A stretch of DNA of 64,000 nucleotides, taken from Megascapheus bottae. Taxonomy: Eukaryota > Chordata > Mammalia > Rodentia > Geomyidae. Of this stretch, positions 11,854 through 24,400 are shown piece by piece (positions within the stretch are counted from its first letter, which is position 1; each line of letters begins with the position of its first letter). The position numbers were made by a program, and so were the translations under genes. The notes under the pieces are model-generated. The model did not search any database, was not told the DNA's origin, and saw only the letters and a list, made by a program, of their open reading frames with translations. Where the stretch lies: positions 4,868,106-4,932,105 of the forward strand of contig JANJXV010000024.1 in assembly GCA_024803745.1 (NCBI GenBank), written 5' to 3'.

Positions 11854-12077
11854 AAAGATCTTTTATTTTTCCCCAATGTTACATAATCTTTGCAGCTCAT
11901 ATTTTTTGATACTTGCAGAAACTTTCAAGTTTTGTACAGTATGTACTTTGCAAATGATTGTTCTGGTCCCTGAGAGCTTTAAATATCCACAGGAAAGAAA
12001 AATCTTCTTTTGATATTTATAGAGAAAATTGGTGTTTTATTGTTGTAGCATCATTTTAGTATCTTGCTTTTGATGAT

Positions 12078-12297
12078 ATTGTGGTTTGAACTGATGTCCT
12101 TGCATTTGCTCAGCTGGCTTTCTTGGCTGTGCTCAACCACTTGAGCCACACTGTAGCTCCACTTCTTACAGGTCATTCTGGAGATGAAATGATGAAATGT
12201 CATGGATTTTTCTGCCAGGGCTGGCTTCAAACCTCAGTCTTTTGAACCTTAGCCTCCTGAGTATGAGGATTACAGGTGTCGGCCACCAGCAACTGGT
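12078..12297 (-). mobile_element. B1-ID composite SINE, reverse orientation, diverged
   Basis: CAACCACTTGAGCCACACTG, GGCTGGCTTCAAACCTCAGT and AGCCTCCTGAGTATGAGGAT mark the reversed ID-like and B1-like halves. Confidence 0.75.
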
Positions 12298-12336
12298 TGA
12301 GTTTTTTTTTTAATTTATCACCTAACAATTTCTGAA

Positions 12337-14050
12337 AAAAATTTCATATATTTTTATTGTAATTAATAGGAGGGTTACATTATATTAACCAGATAGAAGG
12401 TACATTACTTCACAAACATTGATACCCTTTCTCATGTCTTGGTCCCCATTTCCCTCCCCACACTCTCACTCCTCATTTTGTTTTCACCCCTTCCCTATCC
12501 AATTTCAAATAACCAAATAAACATATATATAATATGTCAAGATAACAAGGTGAAATACTGTAACAATATGAAAAAAACAAGGGATACCAAAAGAGATGAG
12601 AGATAAAATAGTACATTAAGGACAACAATCACTCATTATATGGCTTTGTTTCTATATCCTGAGGTCCTTTCATTTAGCTTCATACTATTTGGTCTTATGA
12701 ATCTAGCTTTTGTTCTATTGTAAATCTCTGCTAGAAGAGCCCAAGGTTTCTACTGATTATGACAAATGAGGGAAACCATTGAGCCTCTATTCCTTTGAGT
12801 CTGGCTTACTTTACTTAATATGATTTTTTCTAAGTCTTTCCATTTCCTTACAAATGGGGCTAGGTCGATTTTTTCTGACAGCAGCATAGAATTCCATTGT
12901 GTATAAATACCACATTTTGTTGATCCACTTATCAACTGAGGGATATCTGGGTTGGTTCCATATCTTTGCTATGGTAAATAGTGCTGCAATGAACATCGTT
13001 GTGGTAATGGATTTAATATGTCCTTGTTTCTGGACGAGTCGGTAAATGCCAAGTAGTGGAATTGCTGGCTCATAGAGGAGCTCCATGTTTAGTCTTTGGA
13101 GGAATTGCCATACTGCTTTCTACAGTGGTTGAATGAGTTTGCACTCCCACCAACAGTAGTAGTGATCCTTCCTGGCCACATCCCTGCCAGCATCTGTTGT
13201 TACGATTTTTTGATGATGGCCATTCTAACTGGAGGGAGGTGGAACTTTGGAGTTTTTTGATTTGCATTTCTTTTATAGCCAGAAATGTTGAGCATTTTTT
13301 CATTTCTCTATAGATCATTCTTATTTCTTCTTCAAAGAATCTCTTTAAGTCTTTGGCCCATCTTTTAATGGGATGGTTGTTTCTTTGGAGATTAGTTTGG
13401 GAGTGATTCAATTTTTTGAGCTGTTGTATGTCTGTTGTATATTTAGTGAAGATCTTCTCCCACTCTGCAGGCTTTCTAGTTAGTTTTCTAGCTAGGTCCT
13501 TTTCCATACAGAAGCTATGCAGTTTAATGCAGTACCACTTATCCAGACTTTCTCTGATTTGTTGTGTTTCTGGGTCCTTATTAAGAAAGGACCAAGAAAA
13601 CCTACTGTATCTCCTATTCCTCCTTATAAAGTTTTCAGTGTATCTACTTTTACTTCCAGGTCTTTGATCCATGTGGAGTTAATCCTGATTCAGAGTGACA
13701 AAGGATCCAACTTTAGTTTTCTGCAGGTGCTTAACCAGTTCTGCCAGCACCACTTGTTGAAGAGGCTGTCTTTCTTCCATTCTATTTTTTTGCTCCCTTA
13801 TCAAAGATTAGGTGGCCATAGATCTGTGGGTTAATATCTGGGTCTTCAGTTCTATTCCATTTGTCTTCAGACCTATTCTTGTGCCTGTACCAAGTTGTTT
13901 TGGTCACTATAGCTTTGTAATAGAGTCTAAAGTTTGGTACTGAAATTCCTCCTGCACTGATCTTTCTGCTAAGAATTGTTTTTGTTATATGGGGTCTTTT
14001 ATTATTCCATATGAAATTTTGGATTATTTTTTTATTACTTTAAAGAATGA
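12337..14050 (-). mobile_element. 5'-truncated LINE-1 with ORF2 C-terminal remains
   Basis: On the minus strand the frame at 12811-13086 reads [20 protein letters not shown] and YSKWINKM-like text (SVDKWINKMWYLYTMEFYAA), the classic C-terminus of L1 ORF2. The frame 13070-13672 contains upstream ORF2 residues but is shifted relative to it, so ORF2 is broken. The 3' UTR with ACAATAAAAATATATG-type end lies at 12337-12720. It covers about 1.7 kb of a 6-7 kb element. It is inactive. Confidence 0.9.
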
Positions 14051-14485
14051 CATTGGGATATTACATTGAATCTGTAGATAGCCCTTGGCAAAATTGCCAT
14101 TGAAAAAATATTTCTAATAAGAGCAAGATTTTGGTGATACTATCTGGAATACAACAGCATGGAGAATATGTTTTTATCAGCATTCTAATGTTAAATACAA
14201 ATAACCTATTATATAGATAGGCTATTAAGAGCTATACATAGAAAGTAGAGAAAAATTATTTTATTAATCTAATATTTCCATTTGAGCAAACTTAGTTATA
14301 TTGAATAAGTAACTCCATCAGTAATTTTAGAAGAAACACTTTCAGAAAATGTCAATTTTATTAGAAGTAGTGCTAGTGGAAATAACAGTGAAGCGGGAGT
14401 TAATTCTAAATTAATTTATTGAAGTCTTTATGCAGGTATTTCAATATTCATAGATATACAAAACTTCTGTATGAAAGATAACACT

Positions 14486-14491
14486 TTTATT
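14486..14491 (-). terminator. Candidate poly(A) signal AATAAA
   Basis: AATAAA on the minus strand, about 690 nt after the CTTNBP2 stop. It is one of three copies in the presumed 3' UTR; the choice among them is uncertain. Confidence 0.35.
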
Positions 14492-14542
14492 GCATTATTT
14501 TCATATTTTACAAGACTTATAATGCAAACTCATAAGCATATT

Positions 14543-14582
14543 ATATATATATACATACACACACACACACACACACACACAC
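14543..14582. repeat. (AT)n-(AC)n compound microsatellite
   Basis: TATATATATA followed by about 12 AC units; lies within the presumed CTTNBP2 3' UTR. Confidence 0.9.
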
Positions 14583-14836
14583 TCTCGCAGACGCACACAC
14601 AATGCAAGCAAACTGCAATGTAATTACTAAAAGATCCAAAATGTAAAACTAGAATTTAACAGGCAAAATATTTAATATGGCTTTTAATGGGAAAAAAACC
14701 TATTTAGAAATGATTTGTTATTGCCCCATTCTAGTCATTCCCCATCAGGTGAACATAAAATTATGATCACCAATTAAGGTGGCATGTGTTATCTAAGTCA
14801 ATGTTTTGTAACATGTATGTAATATGATTTGAAGAC

Positions 14837-14842
14837 TTTATT
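14837..14842 (-). terminator. Candidate proximal poly(A) signal AATAAA
   Basis: AATAAA on the minus strand, about 340 nt after the stop codon of CTTNBP2; would give a short 3' UTR. Confidence 0.3.
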
Positions 14843-15177
14843 AAATATTCATACATATGTACATATGTACACAAAGTGATATACAGTACAGATGGTTATA
14901 TTTTAATACCCCTGAACATATTAGCTTGAAACTATTACAATGTTTCTATTATAAAATGACTTGAGAAGTTGCCATAACTTTTAAGTTCATTCCTATAGAA
15001 TTAAAAAAAATGTTGGGTTATAAATACATTCTTTACAAAAACTTGAATAGTGGTCCCGCACTTATATTTTATGTTACAGTGAAAACATTGTATTCATTTG
15101 AAAGTATTTACATTTTGATGTCCTTGGTTTCTTTGTGAAGTATACAGAAGTTACTAGTGAGAATCTTGTAGGCAGGC

Positions 15178-15423
15178 CTATTTGTTAGGATTTTCTACTT
15201 GTTCATGTTTGTGTAGGTTCCAATTCTCTTCTTTGGAATTGTTGTTTATTTCTAGTTGCCTTGTATTACTGCTGCTTCTGCTTCTTTTGGTGTTCTGGGA
15301 ACACTGGGCAATTTTACTTCTAGGAACAGGAAGGAAAGATTTAACTCTTGAGACACCGGACTCAGTCTTTGATTTACTGTTGCTGCATTCAGTAGTTTGA
15401 TGGCTGCTGAGAGGACTTGCCTC
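15178..15423 (-). CDS. CTTNBP2: CTTNBP2 terminal coding exon with stop codon
   Basis: The coding part is 246 nt (81 residues plus TAG at 15178-15180). It begins [20 protein letters not shown], continues through [14 protein letters not shown] and ends VENPNK. The acceptor TTTCTCTTCTCTTATAG is strong. The tail is rich in Ser, Asn and Lys with no hydrophobic segment and looks disordered. The arrangement [11 protein letters not shown]...QCSQNTKRS is the conserved C-terminus of CTTNBP2. Confidence 0.93.
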   Translation of the reverse strand, partial: EASPLSSHQTTECSNSKSKTESGVSRVKSFLPVPRSKIAQCSQNTKRSRSSSNTRQLEINNNSKEENWNLHKHEQVENPNK

Positions 15424-18400
15424 CTATAAGAGAAGAGAAAGCAAAATCACTTACCACTGCTACCAACTTTTATCAGTCCTCATTCTTTCTCTCTGAGAAA
15501 ACATGGGAGTTTCTCCCTATACAGAGATTTGTCAGGAAAAAATTAAAGAAAAAAGTAAAGAATTCCAGTCGTTCTACTTCTTGATTTTCCTGAGCCTCCT
15601 GAAGATGTTGGTGAATCAAGTTTTAATGAATTTGGGATCTCTTTACCAACCAAAAGAATCAAAAATACTAGGCCTGATGAAATGACTAAATTGGACTTAG
15701 TCTAGCTATTAGTATTTGCATATGTTGACTCTTGCTACCCCACCCAACAGGCTCATCAGTTGAAGGCTTTGTCTTTAGTTGGTTGTCCAATCAGTGAGAA
15801 GTAACTGGATGGTGACAGCTCTGACCTCATCAATCTACTGATAGATTCTTAATCTCATGTCACTGGGAAGTGACAACAACCAAAGGAGGGCATAGTTAGA
15901 GAAAGTAGGTCCATTCTATCACGATGCTGTGCCTTACCATGGGCCCAGAAACAATAGAACCAGCCAACCATGAACCAAAACCATGACTCCAAGCATTCCT
16001 CCTTTCAAAGAATTTATCTTGAGTATTTGTTATAGTGACAGAAAGCTAACACAGCAACCAACTGCAGAGGCAGTTCTTCAAGTTGACTTGGGGCAAGTCA
16101 CTTTTCCACATTTCAACAATAGTTTCTGAGCATTTTGTACAAAGTTAAGTATGGTCTAGTAGAGAACCTGAAAGATACTTCCCTGTTCTACTGGAGCTTA
16201 CATATTAGTGAATAAAGGCTCCTGCCCAGGGATTCTATGACTCAAAGGTTTCTATGCTGGGAAATTACATGCTGTCATTTATATTTTGCCTACTGTTTCC
16301 TTACCATCTGGATCACAGGCAAATTGCTCCCACTTCTGCTCAGAGGAATCAGAGCACAAGGAAGGTAAGAGGATTTAGTCATCTTCCAATAGTCAGAGCA
16401 AGGAAACAGGGACAAGAACTCAGACTTCCCCACTCAGCCTCAGTGTTTTGCTCTCTAATGCATGATGTTCTGCAAATGGGGTAAGAGGCCTCACTGAACA
16501 GCATGTTTACCTCTGAGGTGTTGATTACTTTCCTTGTTGATAGTAATAATGAATACAACCAAACAGAACTAACCATTAAAACACTTAAAACTAGAGTATA
16601 ATGGGCAAATCCTTAATATGACTTTTTTTTGGTAATTGTTAGCTGCATTCTTCCAAGAGGCTGAAATTGATGGTCCCCAATTCTGGCTACAACTCTAGAG
16701 TCATCTGGAAACAGATGACTGGCTGATCCACAAACATTTAGGTGAAACTAGTCTCTATGTGGCACTGTAATGTTATATTAAAAATGTTTCCTGCATGAGT
16801 CTGACATACAGGCATAACTGGGAACCCCAACCTTAACTCCACCTTGCTTTTGCCCAACTGAGTTAATAGTCAGCTAGAAGGCATGCTTCTAAGCCCTCCA
16901 TGTTCATGCAAGTAGTTGTCTTTCTCTTTTACTCATTCTGTGTCTCAACTACCACTGTTAAACAGTTTCCAGAATTCCACCTGTAGCTATTGGTAATCTT
17001 GGAACTTGAGAACTAGATTTCTAAACACTAGTCAACATAATTCACCCTTATTTCCAGTGTATACTTTATTAATTTTGCTAAAGCCTTCCTCTTGACTCAT
17101 TACTGGTCAATCCTGTTCTTTCAGTTGAACAGGAAACCTCAATTATCTTTAACAATTGCCTCTCTCTCTTTCTCTCACCCCTCTGTTTCTTTCTCCCTCT
17201 CCCCCATTCAATATTGCCTGAACAAATAAGCAGAAATTATGGCTGTATGGCATTCACAATGAGGAAAGGGAGGATTTAAGCCCTCACTATCTACCAAAGG
17301 CTCAAACTCCCAGGCTTGTCACAAAGCTCTAATCTAAACTCTTCTTCCTCCATTTCTACCTACTAAACTCCACTAATAATTTGACAGTTCTTTAAATAAT
17401 TCTTTAAAAAATTCTTTGAAGCTCAGCAGATGCCTGTTAAACTATCTCTAAATCACTGAAGAAAAAAATTCTACTGGTTATATGTAAAAAAAAAATCTAG
17501 TTGTGCCAGATCTTAAGAATCAGCTATAATCCCAAATCATCAGTTAGCTGCACAACTCTAAAACACCATTGGTCTAGAGAATTGTTCACTCTTATTTTCC
17601 CCAAACAAAAAGTATGTAATGACTTAAGAATAAAGAGGGACGGATATGTGATCCAGAGCAAACATATATGTGGGAGAAAGGAAAGAAAGAAGGCCAACCT
17701 GCAAAAAGAGGTGTGGTTTGTACAAAAGTTGCTTCTTTAGAGAATTAGAAAACAGACATAGTATCTACAATCAACGACATCTAAGGAAGCTGAGAAGAAA
17801 TGGTTGCGCTTCAGTGGGATACACATATGCCAGTGGTTCCTTATCACCTTCATTTGTATTTTCTGGTAGGTAAAAGGGTAAAGTGAAAACTGATAATCAC
17901 ATAGCATGTTCTGCTTTTGTTCTAGAGAAGTCAATCCTGTCAAACTGCCAGAAAGAAAGTGAGAGATAATTGTTTGTGGCAATTCAACAGGTTAGAGTCA
18001 CATGCTAGTATGTAATTTTGAAAACAATACAGGCATTAACTCATTTCTTCATTTCTTCCTTGTAAGAAATGACTCTGTATATCTGTAAAATGGAACTTAA
18101 AGCCAGCTTCAAATGTACTTTGATATAAAACACCAGAAAATTTGACACATACAGAATAAATTGTGGGCTGAGGTTGCAGCTCAGAGGTAGAACATCTATC
18201 TAGAAGTTACAAGATCCAGGTTTTCATCCCCAGCACAAATAAAAAGAGATAAATGTTATAAATAGCAAAACTGTAATTCAGCATGATAGCATGAAGGCCC
18301 AAGGGAAGATGGGCGATGCACTTTCCTACTTTATCCTTTGATAGGCAGGGGAATGTCCACATGATATTAGTACCAAGGATCCCCACTGGAGCTAAAACTG

Positions 18401-21400
18401 TGGATATCTGGGTTGATCAGCCTCTGTATGTGTGTGAGGATAGCGTGGAAGAGGTGGATGAGAACATGGTTAAACTCTCAGGCCATAGCTATTCAAGGCT
18501 GGGTGCACAAGAACAGAGAAAATGCCTGGGAAGTGTCTTACATAAAACAGAAATGGTCCTGAGATCTCCTGGCTGCCAGGCATATATTTCAAGGCATCTT
18601 CCCCAAAGATCTTGAGAGTGGGAGAGGTAAAGGTGCTTAATGCACCTAAAACACCAAGGCTGTCTTCACTAAGTATATACATTTACTAAAACTATTGCCA
18701 TGTGTGTTAGATGCAAAAGAAAACTATACAGAAAGGCATTGCCCTAAAGTAGATTTAATTATTTGGCCTTAAAATTATTGTTAAACTACAGCAATTTACT
18801 TATTTAATACTGTAACTGAATGCTGCTTGTTATCACTCTAGATGGGATATGAAGAGAAAGAAAATATGTACAGTGATCTAGTGAAAGGGAGACCAGGTAC
18901 CAGGGGCAGAGGAAGAACAAAGACAGAGGGGGGAAAGAGGTGAGTAAAGTCCTATGGAAAGAGTACACGACATGTGAAACATTATGTAGAAGGTTATATA
19001 TCAACTTTAAAGACACATTTGGAAAGAAAAATAGGGTTTTGAAAATAAGGAGGTTGACAGATTAGAGCTTCATTTTATGGTGGGTCCCAAATTCCTGGCT
19101 GTACATCATCACCAAACAGCTTTGAAGTAGTCAGAGTCCATAATACTCTGTCAGAACCACAAACACATAAGCAGTAGCATTGCTACAACTTTAATGGGCT
19201 AGAAACAGTTTCAAGAAGATCAGATGTTCACCCCATTTTGTTCTTTTGCAGGGGTGTGGGGATATGTGTGCGTGTGCTTGTTAGTGTATGTATGTGCAGA
19301 AGCCTTCATTTAAGGGCATACTGGGGACAGAGAAACACGAAGGACCAGGTGGAATGTGAAGGTGAGCCAAGCACAGGAAATGGGCCAAACAGAATGCAAA
19401 ATGAGCCAAGGTTGGGAAATGGGCCAGATGGAATGCAGATGTAAAAACTGAGCACTTGAGTTTGTTCCCATGCACACAAAATTCAAACCATAGAGAACGC
19501 TTACAAGAGAGCATACAAGAGAAAGAGCTTGTAAACAGGACTCACAAAAGGGAGACAGCCAGTCAACAAACTTCCCACTAACCCTATACATGAGCCTGTT
19601 ACCAGCTCATATTGGCAGAGCCGCAAGAGCTGTGCTATGATTTTTTAGCCAAATTGCCTGCCGTTTTTCTTTAATAGTGCCCTAACAAACTTTGTTTCTC
19701 CTAAAAAAGAAAAGAAAAAGAAAAAGAAAATGATAATGGGACAGGTTAGAGAGTAAAGGGAAGCCCAGGGTCGAGGTTGCACTTCAGACCATCACATAAA
19801 AATCACATAAAAATCTCTAGTGGTCAGAGTCCAGCCATAGAGTTAAAAAAAAAAAAAGAAAAAGAAAAACAAAACAAACACCTTCAAGTGGATTTCATTA
19901 TACTAACAAAGATTAAATTTTGGCTTTAATTTAAGATACCTATTTTCATGTACAAAAGAAGAAAGTATTTATTTATGTTCTTTGTTAATAAACTTAATCA
20001 TAATCCCTCAGAGCAGTCAAGAGTCACACTGGATGAAGAGGTTAATGAAGAAGACGAAGGGTGGTGGCTGCTGTCCCTATTTGAGGGAGGCTCTTGGCCT
20101 TCTAGTTGTAAGGGAGAAGGTTATTTCAAGAGTATTCTTACCTACTAAAAAAGAAGGTTAGTTCCTGAAATCAGAAGAAACTGGCATGGAACCAAGAAAT
20201 GCTAGTTATCAGGGGGACAGAAAAGGAAAAAGGCTGGTAGCTTAAAGAAAGAAGGCTTATAAACAAGTAGTACTTTGCCCTCTGCTGGCAAGTCCTGAGA
20301 AAAACACCTTCAGTTGGCAGAAAGGGCCAACAGAACAGCTGTCCTAACACCCATCTCAAACTGCTCATTTAAAAAAAAACATAGTTCCTTTTAAGGGTCC
20401 AGATAACACAATAAGACTTTTGTTTACAAAGTCCATTTGTCCTGAACACCAAGAGCTCTCCTACTACAACAAATGTTGTAGGGGATCAACATTCTGTGCT
20501 CTGGTCTCTAATCCAACAAAGCCCAGAGCAGGTGAACCATACATGGATGAAAATCAAAGCTTTAATGATGGTAAAGCATCAGCCTCTGAGACAAGCATTT
20601 TGAGACAATGCTCACTAATGACTGCAGGTCACCTTCTGGGGTTTATTCTTCCTTTAGTATTCTTTAAATTGTGCTATGCTTCTAAACACCCTCTCCAGTT
20701 TGGGACAGTGAAGGCAAACATGATACACTGAGCCTGGAAGTTATGCTTTCTTCACTGCTCACCATGTCATGCGTTTGAGTAGAGATCTTATCCCCTGCAA
20801 ATCCCTACTATCACCTTCTTCAACAAGCTCAGCTCCCATGGTTTCACATATAACTGACTCAAATTGAAGACTAATGAGCTGCAAGATGGCAGGTGCTGAG
20901 AGATAAAGATGAATAATTTAATAGTCACACCATGATTATTTTATAATCCTGCTGTTTGCACCCCACCTGCCTTACACCACATGCACTTATCTTTTTAAGA
21001 TGCCATGGGAGTGAATGAGCAGGACAACTGACATGCTTTGGTGAACAAATCACCTATCATCAAGAGCCACTGTAAACTCTGCATCCTCATAGAATGAAGG
21101 GAGAAGTCATCACATTGTTTCTGTCCACTGTGGTGCTGCAGACATGAAAGCAATTTTGAAGGTTAATAGACTCTGCTCGACTTGGCTCTTCTGCTTGCCT
21201 TTCTGATTTGTCTTTAAAGCAGAATCTTTTACTAAGAGTAATGCACATTCTGACTGCTTAGGATATTCCGGAAAAAAATCCTGAAATGTTTTCAATGTAT
21301 TTACAATGTCTTATCATTCAGCCTTCGCTGTGAATTTTCCAAAATTCAATATATCTTTAAAAATTAAAAAATAATTTTAAACTAAAATGAAAGAAGTTCA

Positions 21401-24400
21401 CCATTGGTCTTTTGGCATATAAGAATGAGAGCAAAGAGTGATCTTGCCAAAAGACATCTCAAAGTTTAAAATAAAGTTAAACTACTAAATAGGAAAAATA
21501 TATTAAATAGAAAGAAAAATACATTCCCAGGTCATTATTCCATTATATTATTTAAATAATAATCTATCTAATATTTATTAATGAACAATTCTACATTTAT
21601 TATATTTCACATAGATTTCATAAATGTGATTTTAAAATCATTTTGCAATTTTCTGGGCAACAGTGGTTCACACTTGTAATCTTAACTACTTGGAAAGCTG
21701 GTATCAGGAGCAGAGTTCAGTTTGGGCATACATGTGGGAGATCCTTTCACCACCAGTAGCAGTGGCACATGCCTATCAACCCAGCTACATGGGAGGCTGG
21801 GATCAGGAGGCAAGTTCCACAGTATTCCATCTCTATAAAAGAAGCCGGGCATAGTGGCATACTGCTGTTATCCAAGCTATGATGGGAAGTGTAGAAGAGG
21901 GGGATTTTAGGGGACAAGACAAAACAAACAAACAAAATAACAAAACTCTATCTCATACTAATCAGTGTACAAAAGAGCTGAAGTCATGGCTCAGAGGCAA
22001 AGCATCTGCTTAGCAAGTGCAAAGCCCTGATTTCCAAACCTACATCCACCAAAGGCATTCCCCACAAAACAAAACAAAGCAAAAACCTTTGTGACTCATA
22101 CTGAAAGATTTGTGAAATTAATTTTATAATCAACCTTCTCTGTCTATGTTGGAGACAAAGACACAAAGGGCACTTACCTTTTGTGACACTGGCATGCTTG
22201 GATTATTAGCAGGTGCTGAAAACACAGGGCTGTTTGCTGATTTATCGAAACTCCTTAAGTCATCCCTACAATCAGCAATCTGCAAAATATACAAAGTTGG
22301 ATCACTAGAACTACACTGTGCCACATCAGAGCACAGCTAAATGGTAGGGTGGATAATGCACAGAGTGAAGTGTTACCTGTATGTATAAATCCCCCAAACC
22401 TGTAAAGACCTGAAGTCTTTGCTAACACAGAAGTAAGGGAAAAGAGTATACATTTATAAGTCAAAACAAAAACAAAAAAGGAACAGTCTAGGAACAAAAA
22501 GAAAAAGGCATTTGGCAAGTAAAGATAGGATATAACATGTCAAAGATTTTATTAATTACCTTTTCTATTCCAGTGGCTAAGAATTTCAGTTCATTTCCAG
22601 AAAGGTTAAAGAAGGCAGTCAATTCTACCTTGTTCTAGAGATTATGAGTATTTGGGTCTAACAGTTGAGTCTTTCAGGGGAATCTGCTCAGGCTGTAAAT
22701 CTCTATGTCTCTTGCAGGTATTAAAAAAAGTTTGGTCAAACTTGCTGTAGATAGCTTAGTGCTAAAACAGGTTAGACTTGATGCTATTACTGTTTTCTTT
22801 TGAGATTTGGGGTCACTGGTTTCCATATTTGGATCTCAAATTTCACAGCTTAAATGCCATGACAATGTGCATTACACAGACGCATTGTTTTTCTTATTTA
22901 CACAGAATGTTGCTGTCACTCAGTCTATAACCTAAGCTGCCATGAAGCCAGCTACAGTTCTCTCATACTGATAGTTTACACACCAAAGCTAATAATAAGA
23001 AAAGTGTGAGGAGCTGGGCGCTGGTCATTCACGCCTGTAATCCTAGCTACTCAGGAGACTGAGATCTGAGGATCACAGTTTGGTGCCAACCTGGGAAGGA
23101 AAATTGGTGAGATTTATCTTCAATGACAGCAAACACTTGTGGCTCAAATGGTAGAGTGTGAGGAAACTCAACTTGAGGCTTTTACTAAAAGCTACTTATG
23201 GGGAATCATGGATAGGATGGAACATAAGGAGTTCAAGGACAGCTTATGCTATATAACAAGACCTCGGTCTCAAAATCAAAATCAAAACAAGGACTGGATA
23301 GCATTCAGTGACAGAGTACTTGTCTATCATTCATAAAACCCCAAGCTCTATCCCCAGCACCACTTGAACAAAGAAAAAAGGTTGCCCAAATAAGTCAATG
23401 TGATATGCTAATGAAATCATCCAAGTTCAACTTCAGGTCATTCAAAAGAAAACAGAACTCTCCTGCTGTTTAAATAATTATCTGGGTGGAGGAAAAATGT
23501 CTTTTCTCAGCAAAGGAAGTAAAGGTTTGATCTGGAGCATCAACCACATCATTCAATAAAAAAATCTTCTTGATGTGGCCTCAGTGTCATAACCTAGGTA
23601 AAGATTGGGTCTGTCTGCAGTGTGAAGCCAAGCCATAGGTCCTGCTTACCTTGCTTATGTCAGATTCTGATTTGCTGGAGCACATACTCTGAAGTTCCTT
23701 GACGAGATCTGCTTCATCATCTGAACCCACAGAGAATCTGTCATCCAAAATCAATGACAATGAGAGATTACACTTTTCAGGCCAACAGAAAGCTCAGAAA
23801 AGAGTTTTTTAAGTGAGAGTTAACAATCCCATGGCCAAGATGGACATCTAGATGACTACACTTTCTCTTCTTAGGCCTTTGGTATGGGTCGGGGTAAAAA
23901 GCAATTAGTATTATTTTGAAGTATTTTCATAAATGTTGTTTAATTCATATCAAGAGATGAGAATATTAATAACAAAGTGCCCCAGGATTTTGCTAAATCC
24001 CACTAAAAATTCTTTAATGACAGAATTTTACTCCATAGAGAAATTTACCTGAATTGACATTATTTGAAATTCCTTCCTCTTCCCTTTTCTTTTTTGTGTC
24101 TCAAGCCAGATAAAACAAAGACATAAAGCACATGGAACAGGGGATACGGTGCCATTTTCAAACTCAGTTGTATCCTCTCATTATCTATGGCCATAGGTCA
24201 GATTGTTCTTTTTTTGTTTAACTCAGTTCCTAGTTTCATTTCTCCATAAAGAATATTTTTTTTTGTCAGTCCTGGGGTTTGAACTCTGGGCCTGAACAAT
24301 GTCCCTGATCGCTTCAGCTCAGGCTAGTGTTCTACCACTTTAGCTAGGACGCCATTTCTGGTTTTCTGGTGGTTAATTGGAGATAAGAGTCTCACAGACT

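Larger units (their letters stand above)
14350..15177 (-). other. CTTNBP2: Probable 3' UTR of CTTNBP2 with candidate poly(A) signals
   Basis: AT-rich sequence directly after the stop codon with no SINE inside. On the minus strand AATAAA occurs at 14837-14842, 14486-14491 and 14357-14362, about 340, 690 and 820 nt past the stop. An AT/AC dinucleotide tract (14543-14582) lies between the first two. Which signal is used cannot be decided from sequence; an old L1 begins just beyond, so the gene probably ends here. Confidence 0.5.
15424..22177 (-). other. CTTNBP2: CTTNBP2 intron (6.75 kb) before the last exon
   Basis: Bounded by AAAAG|GTAAGT (22178) and TCTTATAG|GAGGC (15423). It has few SINEs for its size: an ID monomer at 18171-18247 and old B1/ID pieces at 21655-22060. 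It also holds (AAAAG)-type simple sequence near 19703-19730 and a CTCF-like motif at 20275. No other exon seen. Confidence 0.85.
22280..23649 (-). other. CTTNBP2: CTTNBP2 intron (1.37 kb)
   Basis: Joins AAG|GTAAGC to TTTTGCAG|ATTGC. Contains a B1-ID SINE and an ID monomer; otherwise no signal seen. Confidence 0.85.

Noticed and set aside
13416..13834. Plus-strand open frames of 83 and 105 codons
   Set aside because: They are antisense shadows of an L1 ORF2 that runs on the minus strand.
1..14340. Search for CFTR 3' exons, expected as the convergent neighbour in human
   Set aside because: No CFTR-like coding segment was recognised; in human the gap between the genes is larger than this flank.
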